From the NCBI RefSeq assembly GCF_027568575.1, contig NZ_JANUVP010000017.1: a stretch of DNA of 64,000 nt; one strand, 5' to 3'. This document shows positions 35,949 to 45,260 of the stretch, piece after piece; the first letter of the stretch is position 1, and each line of letters begins with the position of its first letter. The notes beneath the pieces are model-generated. The model was not told where the DNA came from and did not search any database. It saw nothing but the letters and a program-made list of their open reading frames with translations. Both the position numbers and the translations under genes were made by a program. The DNA is from Caldifermentibacillus hisashii (GTDB lineage Bacteria; Bacillota; Bacilli; Bacillales; Caldibacillaceae).

Positions 35949-36620
35949 ATCAGGCACCCCTCCGAATTTTTTGAAGGAGTATACATAGGCAGCTGGCAAA
36001 CATAGTGTTACTTGGTCTAGTTCCTTTCACACGTTAGTCCCTTAAGCTTTGCGTCACCATTTTTCAATGGTTTTGCCTTTAATCATGTATACCAAATTTC
36101 TAGAGCTATCCACTCAAATTCTAGCAAATATGAATAGTGGGTAAGCTTATTTTAATAAATAGGTTAAGAAATTTTTGAATAATTACTTTCTAGTATTTAT
36201 TATACCAAAAAATGCATATTTTACAATAAAATATTCATATTTTAAAATTTATGTCGACCATGGTAAAGAGTGAAATTAGTATGATACAAAGTCTTCAAAA
36301 ATTTCCTATTCATGGTAGCCACTATTTTAATTTTATTCGTAATATACTATTTGTATATAGTAAGAATGAACTATTTCTTTTTGGAAACCTTTTAAAAATT
36401 ATTGTTATTATGAACAAAAACTAGATACAGTGTTCACAATGGCAAATTTAACACAATATATAGTAGGGATCGCTAATTATTTTTTTATCGTCATATATAG
36501 TCCAAAAGAACGAAAAATAGGGTGGTATCCAACGGTAAATACGTTCTGTTCTGATTCAATGTATTTATTTTTTAGTCCAAAATGTAGGAATGTAGTCTAC
36601 TAAGTTTTTTTAAAAAATCC
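35949..36620. other. Long AT-rich intergenic region, no convincing gene
   Basis: About 670 bp between the HD-GYP and sortase units. A 54-codon plus-strand frame at 36439-36603 lacks a ribosome binding site and family resemblance. No tRNA-like or repeat structure was recognised. The region upstream of 35948 should hold the HD-GYP promoter. Confidence 0.4.
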
Positions 36621-36655
36621 GGGCTTCCATAAAGTTTATTTTAACTTTATGGTGC
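36615..36655 (-). terminator. Terminator of the sortase gene (minus strand)
   Basis: GGGC-TT-CCATAAAGTT pairs with AACTTTATGG-T-GCCC, followed on the minus strand by GGATTTTTTA. It lies about 175 bp downstream of the sortase stop. Confidence 0.75.
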
Positions 36656-36831
36656 CCATTTTATGGTGGAATTTTGATATAACTACATTCTCAATACTTT
36701 TTGTTTTAATGAACGATTGGCACAATAAGGTATGGCAGATTTCACACCAGTATCACCATATCTAGCGCAACCGGTATATCATGCTTCCGAGCGGCAGTCT
36801 GTAAGCTAACTATGGTTTTGAAAGAGAAGCG

Positions 36832-37425
36832 TCACTCTTTTCCTTTTGAAACCGGTTTGGCATAAAAAATGGCTCGCTCCGGCGCATTGCCGATGTAGTG
36901 AAAGGGATAGCAGGTGGTTACCGTTAAGATTTCATCCGGGGCCGTCGAACGAATCACCGTTGTATCGTCTGCCGGAACGATATCCATTTCATAGATTTCG
37001 TATTTAAATTTTCCATATTCAAGTTCGACGATAAACGTATCACCTGTTTCCAATTCCCCAAAATTACGAAACACGGTATCCCGGTGACCGGAAAGGACGA
37101 TTTGGTCGTTTTGCAATGGATAGGCGGTTCCTGTATAATGACCGACCCCTTTTTCTAATTCTTCTTCATCCGTCCCTTCAATAATTGGCAGCTCTTTTTT
37201 TAGTTTTGGGATTTTTAATATACCGATTGTTTCCCCTTTTTGATAAGAGAGAGAGGAAGGGTCGATTTGTGAATCATTATTGTTTTGTTCGACGATTTTT
37301 TTGGCTTCAACGATTCTTTTTTCAACTTGATTGTTTCCGTCCCAAATGTGATATAAGGCATATCCGATCAAAATGAATCCTGTTGTAAACAAAAGACCGA
37401 TCAATATTTTCAGGAATCGTTTCAT
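36832..37425 (-). CDS. Class D sortase
   Basis: Membrane-anchored transpeptidase that joins surface proteins with an LPxTG-like signal to the cell wall, 197 aa. One N-terminal helix (about residues 5-24) precedes the sortase barrel. The catalytic triad is His114 (LSGHRDTVF), Cys172 (TVTTCYPF) and Arg184 (PERAIFY). The TxTTCYPF form and lack of a C-terminal anchor fit class D. No substrate protein with a sorting signal lies next to it, unlike the yhcR-yhcS pair of B. subtilis. Confidence 0.9.
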   Translation of the reverse strand: MKRFLKILIGLLFTTGFILIGYALYHIWDGNNQVEKRIVEAKKIVEQNNNDSQIDPSSLSYQKGETIGILKIPKLKKELPIIEGTDEEELEKGVGHYTGTAYPLQNDQIVLSGHRDTVFRNFGELETGDTFIVELEYGKFKYEIYEMDIVPADDTTVIRSTAPDEILTVTTCYPFHYIGNAPERAIFYAKPVSKGKE

Positions 37426-37551
37426 AAAATCCCACCTTATGGAGAAATCGCTAAAAATTTTCTTTCATTATACAATATGCCGTTACGTGTCGTATATATT
37501 TACTAGAATATATGTGAAAGAGAAGGCTGTCATATTGTTTTGCCGTTCATT

Positions 37552-38190
37552 TTATTCCTCAATTAATTTTTCTAAGTATATGGTTTCGCCTTCAACAATA
37601 TTTGCTTGACCATTCGTATGTTCAATCATCCATTCCTTAAACTGATCTTCTTGTCCAAAATCTACATATGTTTCCAATTCAACTTTATCAAAATAATGGA
37701 TCTCTTTAATCGTGTAAACAGATGACTGCAAATCATTTTCCAGCTTACCCAGCCAAGTATAATCAACGGTCGTATGCATGATACGCGTCAATTTCCGCTC
37801 AACGATTCCGGTTGCGTTTAACCCTTCTGATGTGGCTTTCGAATAAGCACGAATAAGACCGCCGGCACCTAGTTTTATTCCGCCAAAATATCTTGTTACG
37901 ACAACAACCGTATCTTTTACATTCCGTTTTTTTAACACGTCAAGCATCGGAACACCGGCTGTACCACTTGGTTCTCCGTCATCGTTCGCCTTCTGAATTT
38001 CATCATGTTCGCCGATAAGATAGGCAGAACAATTGTGGGTTGCATCCCAATTTTGTTTTTTTATTTTTTGAATAAAACTTTGGGCTGCATCGATCGTTTC
38101 TGCCCGATTTATGTAGGAGATAAACCGTGATTTTTGGATGACAATTTCGTTGGAACCATAACCTTTTACTGTCAAATAATCTGTTCTCAA
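37552..38190 (-). CDS. yvyE: YigZ/IMPACT family protein YvyE
   Basis: Conserved protein of 212 aa in the UPF0029/IMPACT family, with an N-terminal IMPACT domain (SRFISYINRAE, WDATHNCSAYLIG, DDGEPSGTAGVPML, VVVTRYFGGIKLGAGGLIRAYSKA) and a C-terminal ferredoxin-like DUF1949 domain. Family members have been linked to translation regulation or proteolysis; the role in Bacillus is unclear. The divergent position beside degS is the same as in B. subtilis. Confidence 0.92.
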   Translation of the reverse strand: MRTDYLTVKGYGSNEIVIQKSRFISYINRAETIDAAQSFIQKIKKQNWDATHNCSAYLIGEHDEIQKANDDGEPSGTAGVPMLDVLKKRNVKDTVVVVTRYFGGIKLGAGGLIRAYSKATSEGLNATGIVERKLTRIMHTTVDYTWLGKLENDLQSSVYTIKEIHYFDKVELETYVDFGQEDQFKEWMIEHTNGQANIVEGETIYLEKLIEE

Positions 38191-38470
38191 GTGAAATCTC
38201 CCTTCTGCTTAAAGTAATTACTTTCGCTTCTTGTCATACATATGTTCTATTATATAAAAGGTAAAGCATTGTCGCAATTACTATGAATCACTCTGATTGA
38301 AAACCGCTAATCTTTTATGTAAAAATGTATATAGTATACTGAATAATATAGCATTTGTAAACTATATAACCTTTCTTGGAAAAAGTGGTATGATGGTAAA
38401 TAGATAAATGATAGTTATTTTGGTGCATTGGGTTTTCACCCGAGAAAATTTGTCTTATTGGAGTGAAACT

Positions 38471-39616
38471 ATGTCAGCGAAACATTTTGATACGAAATCA
38501 TTAGATGCTATTTTAAATAAAATGATAGACACTGTTGATGAGAGTAAAAGAGAAATCTATAAAATTGGTGAACAAAGTCGGAAGGATTATGAATTTATTA
38601 TTGCAGAATTAGAGAAAACAAAACAATTGATTAGCGAATTGATTGAAGAAGAAGATCGACTGGAAAAAGAAACTCGTCAGGCAAGAAAAAGATTATCAGA
38701 GGTCAGTCAGCACTTTGATACATATTCTGAGCACGAGGTGCGTGTCGTCTATGAATATGCACATAATTTACAAATGAAGTTAATGATGTCCAGACAAATG
38801 GAAAAACAGCTTAGAGAACGGCGGGATGAACTGGAACGACGGGTTGTCGGAATCAAAGAGACAATTGAGCGGGCCGACAAACTTGTCTCCCAAGTTAATG
38901 TGGTGATTAATTATTTAACCGGCGATTTAAAGAGTATGACAGAGTTAATTAAAGATGCACATGAAAAACAGGAATTTGGCTTAAAAATTTTGGAAGTCCA
39001 AGAAGAAGAAAGGAAGCGTTTGTCCCGGGAAATTCACGATGGTCCGGCTCAAATTTTGGCCAATGTCATGATGCGTTCTGACTTAATCGAAAAAATTTAT
39101 TATGAACGTGGAATTGATGAGGCTTTAGCGGAAATTAAAAAATTAAAGGAAACCGTTCGCGACGCCCTCTATGAAGTACGCCATATAATTTATGACCTGC
39201 GACCGATGGCATTGGATGATTTAGGCTTGGTACCAACGCTGAAAAAATACTTACAAACCGTAGAAGAATATAATAAAATGGCAAAAATTCAGATTCCATT
39301 CACGTATATTGGAGATGATGAACGGATCGATTCAAAAATGGAAGTCGCGCTGTTTCGTTTGATTCAAGAGTCTGTTCAAAACGCACTAAAACATGCGCAG
39401 GCAAAGGAAATTCAAGTAAAGCTTGAAATTAATAAAAACAACATTATTGCTGTAATAAAAGATGACGGCATTGGTTTTGACCCGATGTTAAAAAAAGAAG
39501 GTTCTTTTGGACTAAGAGGGATGAAAGAAAGAGTAGAATTACTTGACGGTAGTATTTCGATCCAATCGAGTAATGGAAATGGGACTAAAGTTATAATTAA
39601 AATTCCATTAAAATAA
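38471..39616 (+). CDS. degS: Sensor histidine kinase DegS
   Basis: Cytoplasmic sensor kinase that phosphorylates DegU, 381 aa (B. subtilis 385). An N-terminal coiled-coil sensor (about residues 1-180) leads to the HisKA_3 dimerisation domain with phospho-acceptor histidine in LSREIHDGPAQILANVMMR, then a HATPase_c domain with N-box QESVQNALKHAQA and G-boxes DDGIGFD and GSFGLRGMKER. No membrane segment is present. GGAGTG at 38460 supports ATG 38471 over an upstream TTG/ATG frame extension. Confidence 0.95.
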   Translation: MSAKHFDTKSLDAILNKMIDTVDESKREIYKIGEQSRKDYEFIIAELEKTKQLISELIEEEDRLEKETRQARKRLSEVSQHFDTYSEHEVRVVYEYAHNLQMKLMMSRQMEKQLRERRDELERRVVGIKETIERADKLVSQVNVVINYLTGDLKSMTELIKDAHEKQEFGLKILEVQEEERKRLSREIHDGPAQILANVMMRSDLIEKIYYERGIDEALAEIKKLKETVRDALYEVRHIIYDLRPMALDDLGLVPTLKKYLQTVEEYNKMAKIQIPFTYIGDDERIDSKMEVALFRLIQESVQNALKHAQAKEIQVKLEINKNNIIAVIKDDGIGFDPMLKKEGSFGLRGMKERVELLDGSISIQSSNGNGTKVIIKIPLK

Positions 39617-39740
39617 GTAATATGGACCTAGTTATTAAATGGTTTATTTTGTAAAATAATAATTAGTTCGAAAAACGGAGAATATTAATTGATGTATGGA
39701 CACTTTAGTATAATTGTGGGACAAAAATAGGCCCGTTGCA

Positions 39741-39868
39741 GAGGCCATTAAAAAAGCGATAAATAATTATAAGATTACTTGCTAAACAGCATATTTAGAT
39801 GTATTTTTGTGATTTATACTACTATATCTATATAAGTGAACTTATTCGAATTGTTTTTCAGTGGCGCT
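39741..39868. repeat. MITE-like repeat, copy 1 (degS-degU gap)
   Basis: Bounded by GAGGCCATTAAAAAAGCG and, inverted, AGCGCCACTGAAAAACAA. The interior AAATAATTATAAGA...GTGAACTTATTC(G/A)AATTG is shared with the element at 43491-43597. It may be a miniature element or the residue of an insertion-sequence end. Confidence 0.5.
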
Positions 39869-40037
39869 CTCATCGCATGAGCTTTTGTCATTTTTTGTCA
39901 AAAAAGTGTATTTTCTAATTTTATACACAAGCAGGTAGATGTTAGTTGAATATCGAATATAACAGATATTGCTTATTCCATCCCATTCTTTTTTAACAGT
40001 TGAAATCTATCAATGCAAATACTACCTTTGAACTACA

Positions 40038-40051
40038 TGTAAACGTTTTGT
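40038..40051 (+). promoter_or_regulatory. cre-like palindrome upstream of degU
   Basis: TGTAAACGTTTTGT matches the cre consensus at 12 of 14 positions and lies within CTACA...TGTAG symmetry. No clear promoter was identified beside it, so this is tentative. Confidence 0.3.
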
Positions 40052-40096
40052 AGAATACTAAACATCGTTCTTCCAACATTATTAAGAGATCATTTT

Positions 40097-40259
40097 AAAG
40101 AATACTCGGCGACTGCGCCAAGCCATCAGGCGACGGCAGAGCCGCAGTTCAGCGAAAAAACATTTTCGCTTGAGAGGTAAAGCTACCGAAGTCTCTCTAG
40201 TACACCGAAAAAATATAAAATTTTTTCGGTTGCGAGGTATTCCTGCGAAGCTTTCCTTA
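40097..40259 (-). repeat. Dispersed structured repeat, copy R2 (degS-degU gap)
   Basis: Homologous to R1 at 34777: GGCAGAGCCGCAGTT and TTCGGTTGCGAGGTATTC blocks in the same order. It contains extra stems: GCGAAAAAACATTTTCGC, and CCGAAAAAAT...ATTTTTTCGG, and the imperfect AGGCGAC...GCGCCAAGCC pairing. It separates degS from degU, which are adjacent in B. subtilis. Confidence 0.55.
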
Positions 40260-40355
40260 TACACTTATGCGTTAGGAAAGTAGAAATTGGGAAATTTTTA
40301 CTTTTCCATTAGCTAAAAAAGACTGGTTACACAATGGCAAGGGAGGATAATCATT

Positions 40356-41042
40356 TTGAAAAAGACAAAAATATTGATTATAGATGATCATCAACTCTAT
40401 CGGGAAGGAATAAAAAAAATACTGGAATTCGAGAAATCCTTTGAAGTTGTCGGGGAAGGCGAAGATGGAAATCTGGCTGTCGCACTTGTAGAAAAGTATC
40501 ATCCGGATGTAGTAATTATGGATATTAACATGCCTCACGTGAATGGAGTTGAGGCGACGAAGCATTTAGTTGAAAGTTTTCCGGAAACAAAAGTTATCAT
40601 ATTATCGATTCATGATGATGAGAATTATGTGACACATGCGTTGAAAACCGGTGCGAGCGGGTATCTACTTAAGGAAATGGACGTGGATGCCTTAATAGAG
40701 GCAGTAAAAGTGGTAGCAGAGGGAGGATCTTATATCCATCCAAAAGTAACTCATAACTTGGTGAAAGAGTTTCGTAGACTTGCAGAAAATGCAGCGAAAA
40801 AAAATTCAGGGTATAAGGCAAATATTCGACGTCCGTATCATTTGTTGACACGCCGTGAATGTGAGGTACTTCAACTGCTGGCAGAAGGAAAGAGTAATAG
40901 AAAAATTGGTGAAGCATTATATATTAGTGAAAAAACCGTTAAAAACCATGTAAGTAATATTTTACAAAAAATGAACTGTAATGATCGTACGCAGGCAGTC
41001 GTCGAGGCAATTAAAAGAGGTTGGGTGGAAGTTTTGGATTAA
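40356..41042 (+). CDS. degU: Response regulator DegU
   Basis: NarL/LuxR-type response regulator of 228 aa that controls exoenzymes, competence and motility. The receiver domain (1-120) has the acidic pocket IIDDHQ, phospho-acceptor Asp56 region VVIMDINMPHVNG and conserved Lys in SGYLLKEMD. The C-terminal HTH is LTRRECEVLQLLAEGKSNRK with KTVKNHVSNIL. It starts at TTG 40356 behind GGGAGG. The gap of about 740 bp from degS implies that degU needs its own promoter here. Confidence 0.95.
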   Translation: MKKTKILIIDDHQLYREGIKKILEFEKSFEVVGEGEDGNLAVALVEKYHPDVVIMDINMPHVNGVEATKHLVESFPETKVIILSIHDDENYVTHALKTGASGYLLKEMDVDALIEAVKVVAEGGSYIHPKVTHNLVKEFRRLAENAAKKNSGYKANIRRPYHLLTRRECEVLQLLAEGKSNRKIGEALYISEKTVKNHVSNILQKMNCNDRTQAVVEAIKRGWVEVLD

Positions 41043-41076
41043 TTTAAAAGGCTGGGAATGGAAAAGACCAAAATCG

Positions 41077-41116
41077 CGGCAAGAGGAGATAACAATTTGT
41101 GTTTCTCCTCTTGCCG
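41077..41116 (+). terminator. Terminator of degU
   Basis: Perfect 13-bp stem CGGCAAGAGGAGA / TCTCCTCTTGCCG with a 14-nt loop, followed by AATTATTTT, 35 bp after the degU stop. Confidence 0.85.
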
Positions 41117-41148
41117 AATTATTTTCTGGAAGTATAGTAATTTTGGAC

Positions 41149-41294
41149 AAAAACCTTGGACAAGTTTTAATGTATATTTTAGGCGAAAACTTTGGGCAGG
41201 TTTTAATGTATAATTATAGGCATTACTTTAGGCAAAAACATTGGACAAGTTTTAATGTATATTTTAGGCAAAAACCATGGACAAGTTTTAATGG
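41149..41294. repeat. Four tandem copies of a 36-bp unit
   Basis: AAAAACCTTGGACAAGTTTT followed by AATGTATATTTTAGGC recurs with starts spaced 36, 49 and 36 bp; the last copy is partial. It fills the gap between the degU terminator and the convergent NERD gene. Confidence 0.75.
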
Positions 41295-41384
41295 CCAGTT
41301 CCGAGCAACAGCAACTTCACTAAGCGGCCCGCATTTTTCTAAGACATTTAATATCTGTTAGTTTTGGAGCGGTTCAGTTTTTGC

Positions 41385-42290
41385 CTATTCAAAGTAAATC
41401 CATCTATTTTTTCCCAAAGTTTTATAATTTTTCTTTAATATTTTATAAACCCTCCCGCTATTTTCAATAATATTACACCATTCTTGAACTGCTTTTGTTG
41501 TTATTTTTCGTTCGGGAAATAACAATCTGAATTCATCTACACTCCGAAGAACAGCGCTTTCAATCTTTTCTTCATTATTACACGAGATACATTTATAAAA
41601 ATTTTTATCAATGACTAATGAAAAAGAATGACAGTCTTTACAGTAAATCCCTTTGCGTATTTTCTCATATTCATAGGATGGTATTTGACTGAAGGGAGAT
41701 TCAACAATATGTGCATTGATTAATTGATCCGCCAACATTTTATGTTTACTCGTTAATTTTGTTGTATTTGAGTTGAGTTGTTTAAAGTATTGTTTATTTT
41801 GTGTCGGAAGTATAAAAGGTACGTCAGGAGAAGCCTGATATAATGTGAATTCAGGGTTAACAAAAATAACATAAGATACAACCGGCATATCAAAATCATG
41901 CTCTGTAAGCCATTTGCGCAAAAGTGTTTCACTTCTTTCCAATTGAGTGAGAGGGCTTGCGATTTCTTGGCTAGGATTCTTATAAATTTTATTATTTTTG
42001 TAATAATAATCCCCTATATAGTTTTTTATATCTATTAGGTGGATTGAATTAGGAGTAATAATTAAAGAATCAATTTGAAACGTAGAGTTGTTTACTTTAA
42101 GCAATAAATCGTTCAGAACGAGACAGTCACATTGAAGTTTTTCAGCCATTGAATCAAATAATACTTCTCCTTCATAACCCATTCTTAAATTGTAGTAATA
42201 CCGCTTGTCTCTCTCGGATAACTCCATCCTAAGATTGAGGATCCTCATTTTTTTTAATTCAATAGATTCTGATCGAGTTTTATAAATCAT
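41385..42290 (-). CDS. NERD-domain (nuclease-related) protein with zinc ribbon
   Basis: Protein of 301 aa with an N-terminal NERD domain (about 30-150): GYEGEVLFDSM, STFQIDSLIITPNSIHLIDIKNY. These are the E, D and D/xK positions of the restriction-endonuclease-like core. The C-terminal part has a CKDCHSFSL...CISCNN four-cysteine zinc ribbon (about 215-240) and a short basic end. AAAGGATG upstream favours ATG 42290 over 42299. It lies between degU and a large repeat array, outside the conserved synteny, so it was probably inserted. The function is unknown; DNA processing is the family expectation. Confidence 0.78.
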   Translation of the reverse strand: MIYKTRSESIELKKMRILNLRMELSERDKRYYYNLRMGYEGEVLFDSMAEKLQCDCLVLNDLLLKVNNSTFQIDSLIITPNSIHLIDIKNYIGDYYYKNNKIYKNPSQEIASPLTQLERSETLLRKWLTEHDFDMPVVSYVIFVNPEFTLYQASPDVPFILPTQNKQYFKQLNSNTTKLTSKHKMLADQLINAHIVESPFSQIPSYEYEKIRKGIYCKDCHSFSLVIDKNFYKCISCNNEEKIESAVLRSVDEFRLLFPERKITTKAVQEWCNIIENSGRVYKILKKNYKTLGKNRWIYFE

Positions 42291-42351
42291 ATTCCACATC
42301 CTTTGTAGTTATAATTTTCAAAATCTATTATATTGGAATTCTACTATTTTT

Positions 42352-43345
42352 TCTATAAAAAAATGAAGTTTCCCGCCCAAAAGTGACGACGAGAAGTGAT
42401 CTCGTCGACAAAAAGTGGAGTTTTTCGCGCAAAAGTGACGACGAGAAGTGGTCTCGTCGCCAAAATAGAGCATTTTCCGCCTCAAAAAGGTGACGAGAAA
42501 GAGTCTCGTCGCCAAAAAATGGAGTTTCCCGCGCAAAAGTGACGACGAGAAGTGGTCTCGTCGCCAAAAAATGGACTTTCCCGCATAAAAATGACGACGA
42601 GAAGTGGTCTCGTCACCAAAAAATGGGATTTCCCGCGCAAAAGTGACGACGAGAAGTGGTCTCGTCGCCAAAAAATGGACTTTCCCGCATAAAAATGACG
42701 ACGAGAAGTGGTCTCGTCACCAAAAAATGGGATTTCCCGCCCAAAAGTGACGACGAGAAGTGATCTCGTCGACAAAAAGTGGAGTTTTTCGCGCAAAAGT
42801 GACGACGAGAAAAGGTCTCGTCGCCAAAAAATGGAGTTTCCGGCCAAAAAATGACGACGAGAAAGAGTCTCGTCACCAAAAAGTGGAGTTTTTCGCGCAA
42901 AAGTGACGACGAGAAGTGGTCTCGTCGCCAAAAAGTGGCATTTCCCGGCTCAAAATGGTGACGAGAAAGAGTCTCGTCGCCAAAAAATGGAGTTTCCCGC
43001 CCAAAAGTGACGACGAGAAGTGATCTCGTCGCCAAAAAATGAAGTTTCCCGCATAAAAATGACGACGAGAAAGTGTTTCGTCGCCAAAAAGTGGCATTTC
43101 CCGGCTCAAAATGACGACGAGAAAGAGTCTCGTCACCAAAAAATGGAGTTTCCCGTACAAAAATGACGACGAGAAGTGGTCTCGTCGCCAAAAAATGGAG
43201 TTTCCCGCACAAAAATGACGACGAGAAGTGGTCTCGTCGCCAAAAAGTTGAGTTTTTCGCGCAAAAATGACGACGAGAAGTGGTCTCGTCACCAAAAAAT
43301 GGAGTTTCCCGTACAAAAATAGCGACGATATTGGCTTTCAATCGT
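42352..43345 (-). repeat. Tandem array 2: about 19 copies of the 52-bp hairpin repeat, opposite orientation
   Basis: Same unit as array 1, but reversed: on the plus strand TGACGACGAG...CTCGTCGCC followed by AAAAAATGGAGTTTCCCGC-type linkers, period exactly 52 bp (GGTCTCG at 42554 and 42606). End units are diverged (AGCGACGATATTGG...ATCGTCGC near 43321-43345). The minus strand is nearly free of stops in all frames, giving overlapping spurious frames up to 255 codons. There are no unique spacers. Confidence 0.9.
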
Positions 43346-43490
43346 CGCATACATTTTTTTGTAGTAAAAATTTTAATCAAATTGCAAGGGAAATTGATTT
43401 ACTTATAGAATGGAATAGTATAGATTTAAAAAGGATGTAATTTTGTCTATAAAATTTTGTTTTTCATCAAAACGGCAACCGGTAGTTTTC

Positions 43491-43597
43491 AAAGGCTACT
43501 GAAAAAGTGGTAAATAATTATAAGACTATTTAGGTGTTTTTGTGGTTGCTATATTCTGTGTAAGTGAACTTATTCAAATTGTTTTTCAGCGGCGTCT
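43491..43597. repeat. MITE-like repeat, copy 2 (upstream of degV)
   Basis: GGCTACTGAAAAAGTGG and inverted GACGCCGCTGAAAAACAA form its ends. The interior matches copy 1 at 39741 but lacks about 20 bp. The rest of the 43346-43886 gap shows no gene. Confidence 0.5.
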
Positions 43598-43886
43598 AGT
43601 TTTCCCTATGTATACATTTCAAAGCATTGCCCTCATTAATTTTAAAGGAACGAAACGCACTTATAATTTTTTATATCCCGAAATTCTGCATAGCGTAATC
43701 TATTATGAATCTTAAAAAATAAAACCAGACGAAATGAATATTTAGCTTTGCACAAGGGTTCGGATTTTTGCTTAGCCGAATTAGTAATCATTTCCCTTAC
43801 TGTGCTGCCAACAAAATTTTGTTCATCATGTTTCGTGCGTAATATAGGCTTTAATTATGATTGTGAAGAGAAAGGAAGGGATGTTT

Positions 43887-44729
43887 ATGAAGACAGCGGT
43901 TGTTACAGACAGTACAGCATACTTACCGGAAGAAATCCGTGAAAAATACAAGATACACATGATTCCCTTAAGTGTTGTATTTGGCACTGAATCATATCGA
44001 GAAGAAATTGAACTAACTGCGACTGATTTTTACCAAATGATGCGGGAGCAAAAAGAATTACCGACGACTACGCAACCTTCAACCGGAATGTTTGTTGAGC
44101 TGTTTGAAAAATTATCAAAAGAATATGACGCCGTAATTAGTATCCATTTATCAAGCGGTATTAGCGGGACTTTTCAAGGAGCAGTTACAGCCGGACAATT
44201 GGTACAGTCCATTAAAGTCTATCCGTACGATTCAGAAATAAGCTGTATGGTCCAAGGTTTCTATGCTTTAGAAGCAGCAAAAATGGCTCAGAGGGGGGAG
44301 GAGCCGGAAGCAATCATTGCCCGTCTTGATGAATTGAAGGCAACAACAAAGGCATACTTTATGGTGGACGACTTGACCAACTTGCAGCGCGGGGGACGAC
44401 TAAGCAGTACCCAAGCCTTTATCGGAGGACTTTTACAAGTTAAGCCACTTCTCCATTTTGTAGATAAAGTAATCGTTCCATTCGAAAAAATCCGTACGAA
44501 GAAAAAAGCAATGAACCGAATTGTTGAACTGTTGGGGGAAGATGCAAAAAGTGGTGGTCAGTACCAAGCTTGCATTATCCACGCCAATCGGGAAGAAGAA
44601 GCACAAGCATGGAAGGAAGAACTCGAAGCTCTTTATCCGAATGTTGAGTTTACGCTAAGTTACTTCGGCCCGGTCATTGGAACCCATCTCGGTGAAGGTG
44701 CCATGGGTTTAGGCTGGATGAAAAAATGA
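43887..44729 (+). CDS. degV: DegV family fatty-acid-binding protein
   Basis: DegV/EDD-fold protein of 280 aa (B. subtilis 281). Members bind a fatty acid and can act as FakB-type partners of a fatty-acid kinase. Visible are TAVVTDSTAYLP, TTTQPSTGMFVE, ISIHLSSGISGTFQGA, DDLTNLQRGGRLS and the C-terminal GPVIGTHLGEGAMGLGW. AAGGAAGGG at 43872 supports ATG 43887. It occupies the same place as yviA/degV in B. subtilis, between degU and comFA. Confidence 0.93.
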   Translation: MKTAVVTDSTAYLPEEIREKYKIHMIPLSVVFGTESYREEIELTATDFYQMMREQKELPTTTQPSTGMFVELFEKLSKEYDAVISIHLSSGISGTFQGAVTAGQLVQSIKVYPYDSEISCMVQGFYALEAAKMAQRGEEPEAIIARLDELKATTKAYFMVDDLTNLQRGGRLSSTQAFIGGLLQVKPLLHFVDKVIVPFEKIRTKKKAMNRIVELLGEDAKSGGQYQACIIHANREEEAQAWKEELEALYPNVEFTLSYFGPVIGTHLGEGAMGLGWMKK

Positions 44730-44801
44730 GCCGGGGAAAAATAATGAAATTCTTTTAGGACTCGGTGAAGCGGGACGGAGCTTCAATCTTAAATAATCGT
44801 T

Positions 44802-44838
44802 AAACAACCAATCAGTGAACAGCTGGTTGGTTGTTTTA
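44802..44838 (+). terminator. Terminator of degV
   Basis: AAACAACCAA pairs with TTGGTTGTTT, with an inner CAGCTG-containing loop, ending TTTTAT. The rest of the gap to 45260 shows no gene. Confidence 0.75.
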
Positions 44839-45260
44839 TCGAATCATTGTAAGTTTTCCGGTATGTGCAGCTCAATAAGGGAATTATAAGACCCGTCCTT
44901 TGCGCTAAGTTTAATAGAAAATCGTTGGACAGTAGATAAAAAACAGGATTGCCTAGAAAGTAGAAATTAAAAGCCACACAATAATCTTGATATTTTTTAA
45001 TGTTATATCTTTTCCAAATCAATAATTTTTTGTATACTACCAGTAGTTGGATCATCCTCCCCACATCCCGGTGTTCTATTAATAATAGGATGCCGGAAAA
45101 CGGATTTATCATCCCACATCCTCTTTTTAAACTTACTTAAATATCTCTCTCCAGATTATTTCCTTAATTAAAGGTATTTGTGTCCTAACTGACCGAGGAG
45201 CTTTGTCACCATACCGTAAAAAAATCTTATTTCCTATTGCAAAACAGCAAAAATCTCTTG

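Noticed and set aside
36439..36603. 54-codon plus-strand frame
   Set aside because: No ribosome binding site, no family, in an AT-rich gap.
40097..40259. Cyclic-di-GMP riboswitch in the degS-degU gap
   Set aside because: GGCA and AAAGC-like bits occur, but the GEMM core and tetraloop receptor arrangement could not be found on either strand.
42352..43380. Long overlapping minus-strand frames (up to 255 codons) in array 2, and similar ones at 22418-22941 in array 1
   Set aside because: They are composed wholly of the 52-bp repeat read through in successive frames because 52 is not a multiple of 3; they lack ribosome sites and natural protein composition.
43748..43942. 64-codon frame upstream of degV
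   Set aside because: It overlaps the degV start in another frame and lacks a ribosome site.
45190..45260. ComK boxes upstream of comFA
   Set aside because: AAAA/TTTT-type motifs are present but spacing does not fit the two-box rule and the region is AT-rich.
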